A stretch of DNA of 64,000 nucleotides from Chamaea fasciata (GCA_029207755.1 JARCOQ010000077.1:248001-312000); one strand, 5' to 3'. Positions 12,447 to 21,900 are shown, counted from the stretch's first letter. Numbers and translations are program-made. The notes: generated by a model not told the origin, from the letters alone.

Positions 12447-12635
12447 ATGTCAGTTTTTAGGAGGCCTTTGGCCCTCCAAGGGAAGCCAGTCTTCCAGTTT
12501 GTGGCAGCTTGCATCTGGAAGAAATCCTGTCCATTCGGGATTATAGGTCGCCGAGGCCTGGTGCCCGACAGAGGGAGTTGGGCACAAAGATGGCCTGTTT
12601 CCAGGGGTAAGTAAAGTCAGCTGCCCAGGTGCCTG
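12447..12635. repeat. Class M exemplar (189 bp)
   Basis: The marks are CCTGTCCATTCGG (one base shorter than usual), GATTATAGG, CCCGACAGAGGG and CACAAAGATGG (one base shorter). Copies at 16271 and 21048 lack the second deletion and are 190 bp. The class marks the middle of each full ladder turn. Confidence 0.9.
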
Positions 12636-12826
12636 ATGTCAGTTTGTAGGAGGCCTTTGTCCCTGCAAGGGAAGCTAGTCTTCCAGTTTGTGGCAGCTTG
12701 CACCTGGAAGAAATCCTGTTCCGTTTGGGATTGTAGGTGGCCGAGGCCAGGTGCCCGGCAAAGGGAGTTGGGAACAAAGGATGGCCTGTTTCCAGGGGTA
12801 AGTAAAGTTAGCTGCCCAGGTGCCTG
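12636..12826. repeat. Class N exemplar
   Basis: The marks are TTTGTCCCTGCAAGGG, CGGCAAAGGG and TTGGGAACAAAGG. The 3' end reads AAAGTTAGCTGCCC. It always lies between M and O where those classes are present. Confidence 0.88.
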
Positions 12827-13017
12827 ATGTCAGTTTGTAGGAGGCCTTTGGCCCTCCAAGGGAAGCTAGTCTTCCAGTTTGTGGCAGCTTGCATCTGGAA
12901 GAAATGCTGTTCTGCTCATGATTGTAGGTGGCCGAGGCCAGGTGCCCGGCAGAGGGAGTTGGGCACAAATGATGGCCTGTTTCCAGGGGTACGTAAAGTC
13001 AGCTGCCCAGGTGCCTG

Positions 13018-13208
13018 ATGTCAGTCTGTAGGAGGCCTTTGGCCCTCCATGGGAAGGTAGTCTTCCAGTTTGTGGCACCTTGCATCTAGAAGAAATCCTT
13101 TTTCGTTCGGGATTGTAGGTGGCCGACGCCTGGTGCCCGGCAGAGGGAGTTGGGCACAAAGGATGGCCTGTTTTCAGAGGTAAGTAAAGTCAGCTGCCTA
13201 GGTGCCTG
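13018..13208. repeat. Class P exemplar
   Basis: The marks are CAGTCTGTAGG, GGGAAGGTAGTC, CACCTTGCATCTAGAAG, CCTTTTTCGTTCGGG, GGCCGACGCC and GTTTTCAGAGG. Copies start at 2511, 9577, 17795, 21238 and 24864. Confidence 0.9.
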
Positions 13209-13399
13209 ATGTCAGTTTGTAGGAGGCCTTTGGCCCTCCAAGGCTAGCAAGTCTTCCAGATAGTGGCAGCTTGCATCTGGAAGAAATCCTGTTCCTTTCG
13301 GGATTTTAGGTGGCCGAGGCCAGATGCCCGGCAGAGGGAGTTGGGCACAAATGATGGCCTGTTTCCAGGGGTAAGTAAAGTCAGCTGCCCAGGTGCCTG
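13209..13399. repeat. Class Q exemplar
   Basis: The marks are GATTTTAGGTGG and GGCCAGATGCCC, with CAAGGCAAGCAAG (here CAAGGCTAGCAAG). Copies start at 9768, 17986, 21429 and 25055. Confidence 0.87.
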
Positions 13400-13590
13400 A
13401 TGTCAGTTTGTAGGAGGCCTTTGGCCCTCCATGGGAAGCCAGGCTTCCAGCGTGTGGCAGCTTGCATCTGGAAGAAATCCTGTTCCGTTCGGGATTATAG
13501 GTGGCCGAGGCCAGGTGCTCGGCAGACGGAGTTGGGCACAAAGGATGGCCTGTTTCCAGGGGTAAGTAAAGTCAGCTGCCCAGGTGCCTG
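13400..13590. repeat. Class R exemplar
   Basis: The marks are CCATGGGAAGCCAGG, GATTATAGG and GTGCTCGGCAGACGG (GTGCCCGGCAGACGG in some copies). Copies start at 2702, 9959, 18177, 21620 and 25246. Confidence 0.87.
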
Positions 13591-13781
13591 ATGTCAGTTT
13601 GTAGGAGGCCTTTGGCCTTCCAAGGGAAGCAAGTCTTCCAGTTTGTGGCAGCTTGCATCTGGAAGAAATCCTGTTCCGTTCGGGATTGTAGGTGGCCGAG
13701 GCCAGGTGCCCGGCAGAGGGAGTTGGGCACAAATGATGGCCTCTTTCCAGGGGTTAGTAAAGTCAGCTGCCCAGGTGCCTG
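13591..13781. repeat. Class T exemplar
   Basis: The marks are GGCCTTCCAAGGGAAGCAAG and ATGGCCTCTTTCCAGGGG. Copies start at 18368 and 25628. The copy at 18368 differs from this one by a single visible substitution (G at 13705, A at 18482). Confidence 0.85.
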
Positions 13782-13972
13782 ATGTCAATTTGTAGGAGGC
13801 CTTTGGCCCTCCAAGGGAAGCTAGTCTTCCAGTTTGTGGCAGCTTGCATCTGGAAGAAATGCTGTTCTGCTCGGGATTGTAGGTGGCCGAGGCCACGTGC
13901 CTGGCAGAGGGAGTTGGGCACAAATGATGGCCTGTTTCCAGGGCTAAGTAAAGTCAGCTGCCCAGGTGCCTG
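13782..13972. repeat. Class U exemplar
   Basis: The marks are ATGCTGTTCTGCTCGGG and GGCCACGTGCCTGGC; the latter contains a CACGTG palindrome. Copies start at 1749, 18559, 22002, 25819, 30589, 46160, 47688, 55151 and 61081. The copy at 28491 reads CCTCGTACC and lacks CACGTG. Confidence 0.9.
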
Positions 13973-14163
13973 ATGTCAGTTTGTAGCAGGCCTTTGGCCC
14001 TCCATGGGAAGCCAGGCTTCCAGCTTGTGGCAGCTTGCATCTGGAAGAAATCCTGTTCTGCTCGGGATTGTAGGTGGCCGAGGCCAGGTGCCCGGCAGAG
14101 GAAATTGGGCACAAAGGATGGCCTGTTTCCAGGGGTAAGTAAAGTCAGCTGCCCAGGTGCCTG
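13973..14163. repeat. Class V exemplar
   Basis: The marks are CCATGGGAAGCCAGG and CGGCAGAGGAAATTGGGCAC. The class directly precedes A at 18750, 30780, 33270, 39586, 55342, 59166 and 61272, and so closes the ladder. Confidence 0.9.
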
Positions 14164-14360
14164 ATGTCAGTTTGTAGGAGGCCTTTGGCCCTCCAAGGGA
14201 AGCCAGGCTTCCAGCTTGTGGCTGCTTGCATCTGGAAGAAATCCTGTTCCGTTTGGGATTGTCGGTGTCCGAGGCCTGGTGCCCGGCAGAGGGAGTTGGG
14301 CACAAATGATGATGATGACCTGTTTCCAGGGGTAAGTAAAGTCAGATGCCCAGGTGCCTG
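14164..14360. repeat. Class A exemplar: 197-bp phase-mark monomer with GAT expansion
   Basis: Class A has GATGATGATG before ACCTGTTTCC, where other classes have a single GATGG, adding 6 bp. A second mark is GATTGTCGG for GATTGTAGG. Expanded copies start at 6900, 10532, 14164, 18941, 30971, 33461, 36907, 39777, 48261, 50176, 53427, 55533, 59357 and 61463. The 197-bp monomer at 45199 carries the same expansion on a class-X body. Confidence 0.93.
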
Positions 14361-14551
14361 ATGTCAGTTTGTAGTAGGCATTTGGCTTTTCAAGGGAAAC
14401 TAGTCTTCCAGTTTGTGGCAGCTTGCATCGCGAAGAAATCCTGTTCCGTTCGGGATTGTAGGTGGCCGAGGCCAGGTGCCCGGCAGAGGGAGTTGGGCAC
14501 AAAGGATGGCCTGTTTCCAGGGGTAAGTAAAGTCAGCTGCCCAGGTGCCTG
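14361..14551. repeat. Class B exemplar
   Basis: The marks are GTAGTAGGCATTTGGC, GAAACTAG and GCATCGCGAAG. The last creates a TCGCGA palindrome that is otherwise seen only in class L. Class B always follows a 197-bp class A, except at 223 and 22193. In the right part of the array the class is 190 bp, with TTCGAATTG for TTCGGGATTG. Confidence 0.9.
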
Positions 14552-14742
14552 ATGTCAGTTTGTAGGAGGCCTTTGGCCCTCCAAGGGAAGCCAGGCTTCC
14601 AGCTTGTGGCAGCTTGCATCTGGAAGAAATCCTGTTCCGTTCGGGATTGTAGGTGGCCGGAGCCGGGTGCCCTGCTGAGGGAGTAGGGAACAAATGATGG
14701 CCTGTTTCCAGGGGTAAGTAAAGTCAGCTGCCCAGGTGCCTG
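14552..14742. repeat. Class C exemplar
   Basis: The marks are GGCCGGAGCCGGGTGCCC, CTGCTGAGGGAGTAGGG and GGAACAAATG. This class follows B. Copies start at 7288, 10920, 19329, 22384, 31359, 38441, 40165, 48648, 53814, 55920 and 59744, among others. Confidence 0.9.
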
Positions 14743-14933
14743 ATGTCAGTTTGCAGGTGGCTAATGTTCCTCCATGGGAAGCCAGGCTTCCAGCTTCTGG
14801 CTGCTTGCATCTGGAAATAATCCTGTTCCGTTCGGGATTGTAGGTGGCCGAGGCCTGGTGCCCGGCAGAGGGAGTTGGGCACAAATGATGGCCTGTTTCC
14901 AGGGGTAAGTAAAGTCAGCTGCCCAGGTGCCTG
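14743..14933. repeat. Class D exemplar
   Basis: The marks are TTTGCAGGTGGCTAATGTT near the start and GGAAATAATCC in the middle. A derived form in the right part reads GCAGGTGTCTAAGTTTCC (52282, 56111, 58021, 62041). The class is missing in the turns starting at 10532 and 48261. Confidence 0.9.
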
Positions 14934-15124
14934 ATGTCAGTTTGTAGCAGGCCTTTGGCCCTCCAAGGGAAGCCAGGCTTCCAGTTTGTGGCAGCTTGCA
15001 TCTGGAAGAAATCCTGTTCCGTTCGGGATTGTAGGTGGCCGAGGACAGGTGCCCGGCAGAGGGAGTTGGGCACAAATGATGGCCTGTTTCCAGGGGTTAG
15101 TAAAGTCAGCTGCCCAGGTGCCTT
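14934..15124. repeat. Class E exemplar
   Basis: The marks are GAGGACAGGTGC and a 3' end reading GGGGTTAGTAAAG, which destroys the GTAAGT hexamer found in most other classes. Most copies also read AAGCTAATCTTCC. Class E is nearly always followed by F. Confidence 0.9.
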
Positions 15125-15315
15125 GAATCAGTTTGTAGCAGGCCTTTGGCCCTCCATGGGAAGCCAGGCTTCCAGCTTGTGGCAGCTTGCATCTTGAAGA
15201 AATCCTGTTCCGTTTGGGATTGTAGGTGGCCGAGGCCTGGTGCCCTCCTGCAGGAGTTGGGAACAAAGGATGGCCTGTTTCCAGGGGTAAGTAAAGTCAG
15301 CTGCCCAGGTGCCTG
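15125..15315. repeat. Class F exemplar
   Basis: The start reads GCCTTGAATCAG instead of GCCTGATGTCAG, which removes the ATG. Other marks are CATCTTGAAG and CCCTGCTGCAGG (here CCCTCCTGCAGG). Copies start at 4801, 7861, 11302, 19902, 22957, 31932, 49030, 54196, 56493, 58403 and 60126, among others. Confidence 0.9.
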
Positions 15316-15506
15316 ATGTCAGTTTGTAGGAGGCCTTTGGCCCTCCATGGGAAGCCAGGCTTCCAGCTTGTGGCAGCTTGCATCTGGAAGAAATCCTGTT
15401 CTGTTTGGGATCGTAGGTGACCGAGGCCTGGTGCCCGGCTGTGGGAGTTGGGCACAAATGAGAACCTGTTTCCAGGGGTAAGTAAAGTCAGTTGCCCAGG
15501 TGCCTG
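15316..15506. repeat. Class G exemplar
   Basis: The marks are GGGATCGTAGGTGACC, CGGCTGTGGGAG and ATGAGAACCTG. The class follows F and usually precedes H. A right-hand subtype reads GTGCACGGCTG (50945, 52854, 56684, 58593, 62614). Confidence 0.9.
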
Positions 15507-15697
15507 ATGTCAGTTTGTAGCAGGCCTTTGGCTCTCCAAGGGATGCTAGTCTTCCTGTTCAATCCAGATTCCATCTTGAAAAAATCCTATTCCGTTCAAG
15601 ATTGTAGGTTCCCGAAGCCGGGTGCCCGGCAGAGGGAGTTGGGCTCAAAGGATGGCCTGTTTCCAGGGGTAAGTAAAGTCAGCTGCCCAGGTGCCTG
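15507..15697. repeat. Class H exemplar, the most divergent class
   Basis: Class H differs from the other classes over most of its central part. It has GGCTCTCC, GATGCTAGTC, CTTCCTGTTCAAT, CCATCT, GGAAAAAATCCTATTCC, TTCAAGATTG and GGTTCCCGAAGCCGGG. The two flanks are ordinary. It is nevertheless exactly in register at 191 bp. Copies start at 2893, 5183, 8243, 11684, 16652, 20284, 23530, 26392, 29637, 41120, 49412, 54578 and 60508; the copy at 34807 is shorter by indels. Confidence 0.9.
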
Positions 15698-15888
15698 ATG
15701 TCAGTTTGTAGGAGGCCTTTGGCCCTCCAAGGGAAGCCAGTCTTCCAGTTTGTGGCAGCTTGCATCTTGAATAAATCCTGTTCTGTTCGGGATTGTAGGT
15801 GGCCGAGGCCTGGTGCCCAGCAGAGGGAGTTGGGCACAAATGATGGCCTGTTTCCAGGGGTAAGTAAAGTCAGCTGCCCAGGTGCCTG
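15698..15888. repeat. Class I exemplar
   Basis: The marks are AAGCCAGTCTTCC with CATCTTGAA and GCCTGGTGCCC. In the turns starting at 6900 and 10532 one monomer (8434, 11875) takes the place of both I and J; it shares the AATAAATCC seen here. Confidence 0.85.
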
Positions 15889-16079
15889 ATGTCAGTTTGT
15901 AGGAGGCCTTTGGCCCTTCAAGGGAAACTAGTCTTCCAGTTTGTGGCAGCTTGCATCTGGAAGAAATCCTGTTCCATTCGGGATTGTAGGTGTCCGAGGC
16001 CAGGTGCCCGGCAGAGGGAGTTGGGCACAAATTATGGCCTGTTTCCAGGGGTAAGTAAAGTCAGCTACCCAGGTGCCTG
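15889..16079. repeat. Class J exemplar
   Basis: The marks are GGCCCTTCAAGGGAAACTAG and GTTCCATTCGGG, a CpG-to-CpA change relative to the common GTTCCGTTCGGG. A right-hand subtype reads GGAGGACTTTGG (37868, 39013, 45969, 47115, 49794, 51709, 54960, 57448, 60890, 63378). Confidence 0.9.
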
Positions 16080-16270
16080 ATGTCAGTTTGTAGGAGGCCT
16101 TTGGCCCTCCAAGAGCTGCCAGTCTTCAAACTTGTGGTAGCTTGCATCTTGAGGAAATCCTGTTCCGTTTGGGATCGTAGGTGTCCGAGGCCAGGTGCCC
16201 GGCAGATAGAGTTGGGCACAAATGATGGCCTGTTTCCAGGGGTAAGTAAAGTCAGCTGCCCAGGTGCCTG
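16080..16270. repeat. Class K exemplar
   Basis: The marks are CCAAGAGCTGCC, GTGGTAGCTTGCATCTTGA and TTTGGGATCG. It follows J, usually after CAGCTACCC. Copies start at 605, 3466, 5756, 8625, 12066, 20857, 23912, 26965, 29255, 36334 and 41693, among others. Confidence 0.9.
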
Positions 16271-16460
16271 ATGTCAGTTTGTAGGAGGCCTTTGGCCCTC
16301 CAAGGGAAGCCAGTCTTCCAGTTTGTGGCAGCTTGCATCTGGTAGAAATCCTGTCCATTCGGGATTATAGGTGGCCGAGGCCTGGTGCCCGACAGAGGGA
16401 ATTGGGCACAAATGATCGCCTGTTTCCAGGGGTAAGTAAAGTCAGCTGCCCAGGTGCCTG

Positions 16461-16651
16461 ATGTCAGTCTGTAGGAGGCCTTTGGCCCTCCATGGGAAGC
16501 CAGGCTTCCAGCTTGTGGCAGCTTGCATCTGGAAGAAACCCTGTTCTGTTTGGGATCGTAGGTTACCGAGGCCTGGTGCCCGGCTGTGGGAGTTGGGCAC
16601 AAATGAGAACCTGATTCTGGGGGTAAGTAAAGTCAGCTGCCCAGGTGCCTG
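16461..16651. repeat. Chimeric monomer P/G (duplication junction)
   Basis: The first bases read CAGTCTGTAGG, the class-P mark also seen at 21238. From 16500 onward the sequence is that of the G monomer at 11493 (GAAGCCAGG, GAAACCCTG, GGTTACCGAGG). The last P-specific base is at 16469 and the first G-specific base at 16500, so the crossover lies within 16470-16499. This interval contains the GGAGGCC-TTT-GGCCCTCC dyad. Confidence 0.9.
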
Positions 16652-16842
16652 ATGTCAGTTTGTAGCAGGCCTTTGGCTCTCCAAGTGATGCTAGTCTTCC
16701 TGTTCAATGCAGCTTCCATCTGGAAAAAATCCTATTCCGTTCAAGATTGTAGGTTCTCGAAGCCGGGTTCCCGGCAGAGGGAGTTGGGCACAAAGGATGG
16801 CCTGTTTCCAGGGGTAAGTAAAGTCAGCTGCCCAGGTGCCTG

Positions 16843-17033
16843 ATGTCAGTTTTTAGGAGGTCTTTGGCCCTCCAAGGGAAGCTAGTCTTCCAGTTTGTGG
16901 CAGCTTGCATCTGGAATAAATCCTGTTCCGTTCGGGATTGTAGGTGGCCGAGGCCAGGTGCCCGGCAGAGGGAGTTGGGCACAAATGATGGCCTGTTTCC
17001 AGGGGTAAGTAAAGTCAGCTGCCCAGGTGCCTG
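16843..17033. repeat. Chimeric monomer (I/J)/K, one-monomer deletion junction
   Basis: In the left copy the I/J monomer at 11875 ends in CAGCTACCC and is followed by a K monomer that has GGCCTGGTG and ends in CAGCTGCCC. Here a single monomer has the I/J body, including GGCCAGGTG, but the CAGCTGCCC end of K. The switch lies within 16957-17020. Confidence 0.82.
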
Positions 17034-18940
17034 ATGTCAGTTTGTAGGAGGCCTTTGGCCCTCCAAGGCAAGCAAGTCTTCCAGATTGTGGCAGCTTGCA
17101 TCGCGAAGAAATCCTGTTCCGTTCGGGATTGTAGGTGTCCGAGGCCAGGTGCCCGGCAGAAAGAGTTGGGCACAAATGATGGCCTGTTTCCAGGGGTAAG
17201 TAAATCAGCTGCCCAGGTGCCTGATGTCAGTTTTTAGGAGGCCTTTGGCCCTCCAAGGGAAGCCAGTCTTCCAGTTTGTGGCAGCTTGCATCTGGAAGAA
17301 ATCCTGTCCATTCGGGATTATAGGTCGCCGAGGCCTGGTGCCCGACAGAGGGAGTTGGGCACAAAGATGGCCTGTTTCCAGGGGTAAGTAAAGTCAGCTG
17401 CCCAGGTGCCTGATGTCAGTTTGTAGGAGGCCTTTGTCCCTGCAAGGGAAGCTAGTCTTCCAGTTTGTGGCAGCTTGCACCTGGAAGAAATCCTGTTCCG
17501 TTTGGGATTGTAGGTGGCCGAGGCCAGGTGCCCGGCAAAGGGAGTTGGGAACAAAGGATGGCCTGTTTCCAGGGGTAAGTAAAGTTAGCTGCCCAGGTGC
17601 CTGATGTCAGTTTGTAGGAGGCCTTTGGCCCTCCAAGGGAAGCTAGTCTTCCAGTTTGTGGCAGCTTGCATCTGGAAGAAATGCTGTTCTGCTCATGATT
17701 GTAGGTGGCCGAGGCCAGGTGCCCGGCAGAGGGAGTTGGGCACAAATGATGGCCTGTTTCCAGGGGTACGTAAAGTCAGCTGCCCAGGTGCCTGATGTCA
17801 GTCTGTAGGAGGCCTTTGGCCCTCCATGGGAAGGTAGTCTTCCAGTTTGTGGCACCTTGCATCTAGAAGAAATCCTTTTTCGTTCGGGATTGTAGGTGGC
17901 CGACGCCTGGTGCCCGGCAGAGGGAGTTGGGCACAAAGGATGGCCTGTTTTCAGAGGTAAGTAAAGTCAGCTGCCTAGGTGCCTGATGTCAGTTTGTAGG
18001 AGGCCTTTGGCCCTCCAAGGCTAGCAAGTCTTCCAGATAGTGGCAGCTTGCATCTGGAAGAAATCCTGTTCCTTTCGGGATTTTAGGTGGCCGAGGCCAG
18101 ATGCCCGGCAGAGGGAGTTGGGCACAAATGATGGCCTGTTTCCAGGGGTAAGTAAAGTCAGCTGCCCAGGTGCCTGATGTCAGTTTGTAGGAGGCCTTTG
18201 GCCCTCCATGGGAAGCCAGGCTTCCAGCGTGTGGCAGCTTGCATCTGGAAGAAATCCTGTTCCGTTCGGGATTATAGGTGGCCGAGGCCAGGTGCTCGGC
18301 AGACGGAGTTGGGCACAAAGGATGGCCTGTTTCCAGGGGTAAGTAAAGTCAGCTGCCCAGGTGCCTGATGTCAGTTTGTAGGAGGCCTTTGGCCTTCCAA
18401 GGGAAGCAAGTCTTCCAGTTTGTGGCAGCTTGCATCTGGAAGAAATCCTGTTCCGTTCGGGATTGTAGGTGGCCGAGGCCAAGTGCCCGGCAGAGGGAGT
18501 TGGGCACAAATGATGGCCTCTTTCCAGGGGTTAGTAAAGTCAGCTGCCCAGGTGCCTGATGTCAATTTGTAGGAGGCCTTTGGCCCTCCAAGGGAAGCTA
18601 GTCTTCCAGTTTGTGGCAGCTTGCATCTGGAAGAAATGCTGTTCTGCTCGGGATTGTAGGTGGCCGAGGCCACGTGCCTGGCAGAGGGAGTTGGGCACAA
18701 ATGATGGCCTGTTTCCAGGGCTAAGTAAAGTCAGCTGCCCAGGTGCCTGATGTCAGTTTGTAGCAGGCCTTTGGCCCTCCATGGGAAGCCAGGCTTCCAG
18801 CTTGTGGCAGCTTGCATCTGGAAGAAATCCTGTTCTGCTCGGGATTGTAGGTGGCCGAGGCCAGGTGCCCGGCAGAGGAAATTGGGCACAAAGGATGGCC
18901 TGTTTCCAGGGGTAAGTAAAGTCAGCTGCCCAGGTGCCTG

Positions 18941-21900
18941 ATGTCAGTTTGTAGGAGGCCTTTGGCCCTCCAAGGGAAGCCAGGCTTCCAGCTTGTGGCT
19001 GCTTGCATCTGGAAGAAATCCTGTTCCGTTTGGGATTGTCGGTGTCCGAGGCCTGGTGCCCGGCAGAGGGAGTTGGGCACAAATGATGATGATGACCTGT
19101 TTCCAGGGGTAAGTAAAGTCAGATGCCCAGGTGCCTGATGTCAGTTTGTAGTAGGCATTTGGCTTTTCAAGGGAAACTAGTCTTCCAGTTTGTGGCAGCT
19201 TGCATCGCGAAGAAATCCTGTTCCGTTCGGGATTGTAGGTGGCCGAGGCCAGGTGCCCGGCAGAGGGAGTTGGGCACAAAGGATGGCCTGTTTCCAGGGG
19301 TAAGTAAAGTCAGCTGCCCAGGTGCCTGATGTCAGTTTGTAGGAGGCCTTTGGCCCTCCAAGGGAAGCCAGGCTTCCAGCTTGTGGCAGCTTGCATCTGG
19401 AAGAAATCCTGTTCCGTTCGGGATTGTAGGTGGCCGGAGCCGGGTGCCCTGCTGAGGGAGTAGGGAACAAATGATGGCCTGTTTCCAGGGGTAAGTAAAG
19501 TCAGCTGCCCAGGTGCCTGATGTCAGTTTGCAGGTGGCTAATGTTCCTCCATGGGAAGCCAGGCTTCCAGCTTCTGGCTGCTTGCATCTGGAAATAATCC
19601 TGTTCCGTTCGGGATTGTAGGTGGCCGAGGCCTGGTGCCCGGCAGAGGGAGTTGGGCACAAATGATGGCCTGTTTCCAGGGGTAAGTAAAGTCAGCTGCC
19701 CAGGTGCCTGATGTCAGTTTGTAGCAGGCCTTTGGCCCTCCAAGGGAAGCCAGGCTTCCAGTTTGTGGCAGCTTGCATCTGGAAGAAATCCTGTTCCGTT
19801 CGGGATTGTAGGTGGCCGAGGACAGGTGCCCGGCAGAGGGAGTTGGGCACAAATGATGGCCTGTTTCCAGGGGTTAGTAAAGTCAGCTGCCCAGGTGCCT
19901 TGAATCAGTTTGTAGCAGGCCTTTGGCCCTCCATGGGAAGCCAGGCTTCCAGCTTGTGGCAGCTTGCATCTTGAAGAAATCCTGTTCCGTTTGGGATTGT
20001 AGGTGGCCGAGGCCTGGTGCCCTCCTGCAGGAGTTGGGAACAAAGGATGGCCTGTTTCCAGGGGTAAGTAAAGTCAGCTGCCCAGGTGCCTGATGTCAGT
20101 TTGTAGGAGGCCTTTGGCCCTCCATGGGAAGCCAGGCTTCCAGCTTGTGGCAGCTTGCATCTGGAAGAAATCCTGTTCTGTTTGGGATCGTAGGTGACCG
20201 AGGCCTGGTGCCCGGCTGTGGGAGTTGGGCACAAATGAGAACCTGTTTCCAGGGGTAAGTAAAGTCAGTTGCCCAGGTGCCTGATGTCAGTTTGTAGCAG
20301 GCCTTTGGCTCTCCAAGGGATGCTAGTCTTCCTGTTCAATCCAGATTCCATCTTGAAAAAATCCTATTCCGTTCAAGATTGTAGGTTCCCGAAGCCGGGT
20401 GCCCGGCAGAGGGAGTTGGGCTCAAAGGATGGCCTGTTTCCAGGGGTAAGTAAAGTCAGCTGCCCAGGTGCCTGATGTCAGTTTGTAGGAGGCCTTTGGC
20501 CCTCCAAGGGAAGCCAGTCTTCCAGTTTGTGGCAGCTTGCATCTTGAATAAATCCTGTTCTGTTCGGGATTGTAGGTGGCCGAGGCCTGGTGCCCAGCAG
20601 AGGGAGTTGGGCACAAATGATGGCCTGTTTCCAGGGGTAAGTAAAGTCAGCTGCCCAGGTGCCTGATGTCAGTTTGTAGGAGGCCTTTGGCCCTTCAAGG
20701 GAAACTAGTCTTCCAGTTTGTGGCAGCTTGCATCTGGAAGAAATCCTGTTCCATTCGGGATTGTAGGTGTCCGAGGCCAGGTGCCCGGCAGAGGGAGTTG
20801 GGCACAAATTATGGCCTGTTTCCAGGGGTAAGTAAAGTCAGCTACCCAGGTGCCTGATGTCAGTTTGTAGGAGGCCTTTGGCCCTCCAAGAGCTGCCAGT
20901 CTTCAAACTTGTGGTAGCTTGCATCTTGAGGAAATCCTGTTCCGTTTGGGATCGTAGGTGTCCGAGGCCAGGTGCCCGGCAGATAGAGTTGGGCACAAAT
21001 GATGGCCTGTTTCCAGGGGTAAGTAAAGTCAGCTGCCCAGGTGCCTGATGTCAGTTTGTAGGAGGCCTTTGGCCCTCCAAGGGAAGCCAGTCTTCCAGTT
21101 TGTGGCAGCTTGCATCTGGTAGAAATCCTGTCCATTCGGGATTATAGGTGGCCGAGGCCTGGTGCCCGACAGAGGGAATTGGGCACAAATGATCGCCTGT
21201 TTCCAGGGGTAAGTAAAGTCAGCTGCCCAGGTGCCTGATGTCAGTCTGTAGGAGGCCTTTGGCCCTCCATGGGAAGGTAGTCTTCCAGTTTGTGGCACCT
21301 TGCATCTAGAAGAAATCCTTTTTCGTTCGGGATTGTAGGTGGCCGACGCCTGGTGCCCGGCAGAGGGAGTTGGGCACAAAGCATGGCCTGTTTTCAGAGG
21401 TAAGTAAAGTCAGCTGCCCAGGTGCCTGATGTCAGTTTGTAGGAGGCCTTTGGCCCTCCAAGGCAGGCAAGTCTTCCAGTTTGTGGCAGCTTGCATCTTG
21501 AAGAAATCCTGTTCCATTCGGGATTTTAGGTGGCCGAGGCCAGGTGCCCGGCAGAGGGAGTTGGGCACAAATGATGGCCTGTTTCCAGGGGTAAGTAAAG
21601 TCAGCTGCCCAGGTGCCTGATGTCAGTTTGTAGGAGGCCTTTGGCCCTCCATGGGAAGCCAGGCTTCCAGCTTGTGGCAGCTTGCATCTGGAAGAAATGC
21701 TGTTCCGTTCGGGATTATAGGTGGCCGAGGCGAGGTGCCCGGCAGACGGAGTTGGGCACAAATGATGGCCTGTTTCCAGGGGTAAGTAAAGTCAGCTGCC
21801 CAGGTGCCTGATGTCAGTTTGTAGCAGGCCTTTGGCCCTCCATGGGAAGCCAGGCTTCCAGCTTGTGGCAGCTTGCATCTGGAAGAAATCCTGTTCCGTT

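Larger units (their letters stand above)
10532..14163. repeat. 19-monomer HOR turn, 3632 bp, second copy
   Basis: The class order is A-B-C-E-F-G-H-I/J-K-L-M-N-O-P-Q-R-T-U-V. Compared with 6900-10531 it lacks D and S, has T and U as separate monomers, and has V. These gains and losses cancel, so the period is again exactly 3632 bp although the offset between homologous monomers changes inside (3632 for A to C, 3441 for E to R). Both class-A copies and most shared classes are near-identical. Confidence 0.92.
11493..16460. repeat. Large tandem duplication, left copy (4968 bp, 26 monomers)
   Basis: Monomers from 11493 to 12065 match those from 16461 to 17033 at offset 4968. From 12257 onward the match is at offset 4777 and continues to the end of this copy. 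Private variants are shared, including GAAACCCTGTTCTG and GGTTACCGAGG in the G monomers and CATAAATCC-type differences in I. The offset change is explained by loss of one K monomer in the right copy. Confidence 0.93.
14164..18940. repeat. 25-monomer HOR turn, 4777 bp
   Basis: The class order is A-B-C-D-E-F-G-H-I-J-K-M-(P/G)-H-(I/J)-L-M-N-O-P-Q-R-T-U-V. The ladder runs forward to M, jumps back to G through the chimeric monomer at 16461, and then runs forward again. This backward jump is the junction of the roughly 5-kb tandem duplication. Separate I and J monomers are present here, unlike in the two preceding turns. Confidence 0.92.
16461..21237. repeat. Large tandem duplication, right copy (4777 bp, 25 monomers)
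   Basis: This copy begins with the P/G chimera and ends at an intact P monomer (21238), which shows what the 5' parent of the chimera was. Monomers from 17034 onward match 12257 onward almost base for base; the one substitution I located in class T is at 18482. One K monomer (12066-12256 in the left copy) is missing. Confidence 0.93.

Noticed and set aside
14300..14325. GATGATGATG as a hypervariable microsatellite
   Set aside because: The count is almost constant among class-A copies and is inherited with the class, so it acts as a fixed marker rather than an unstable repeat.
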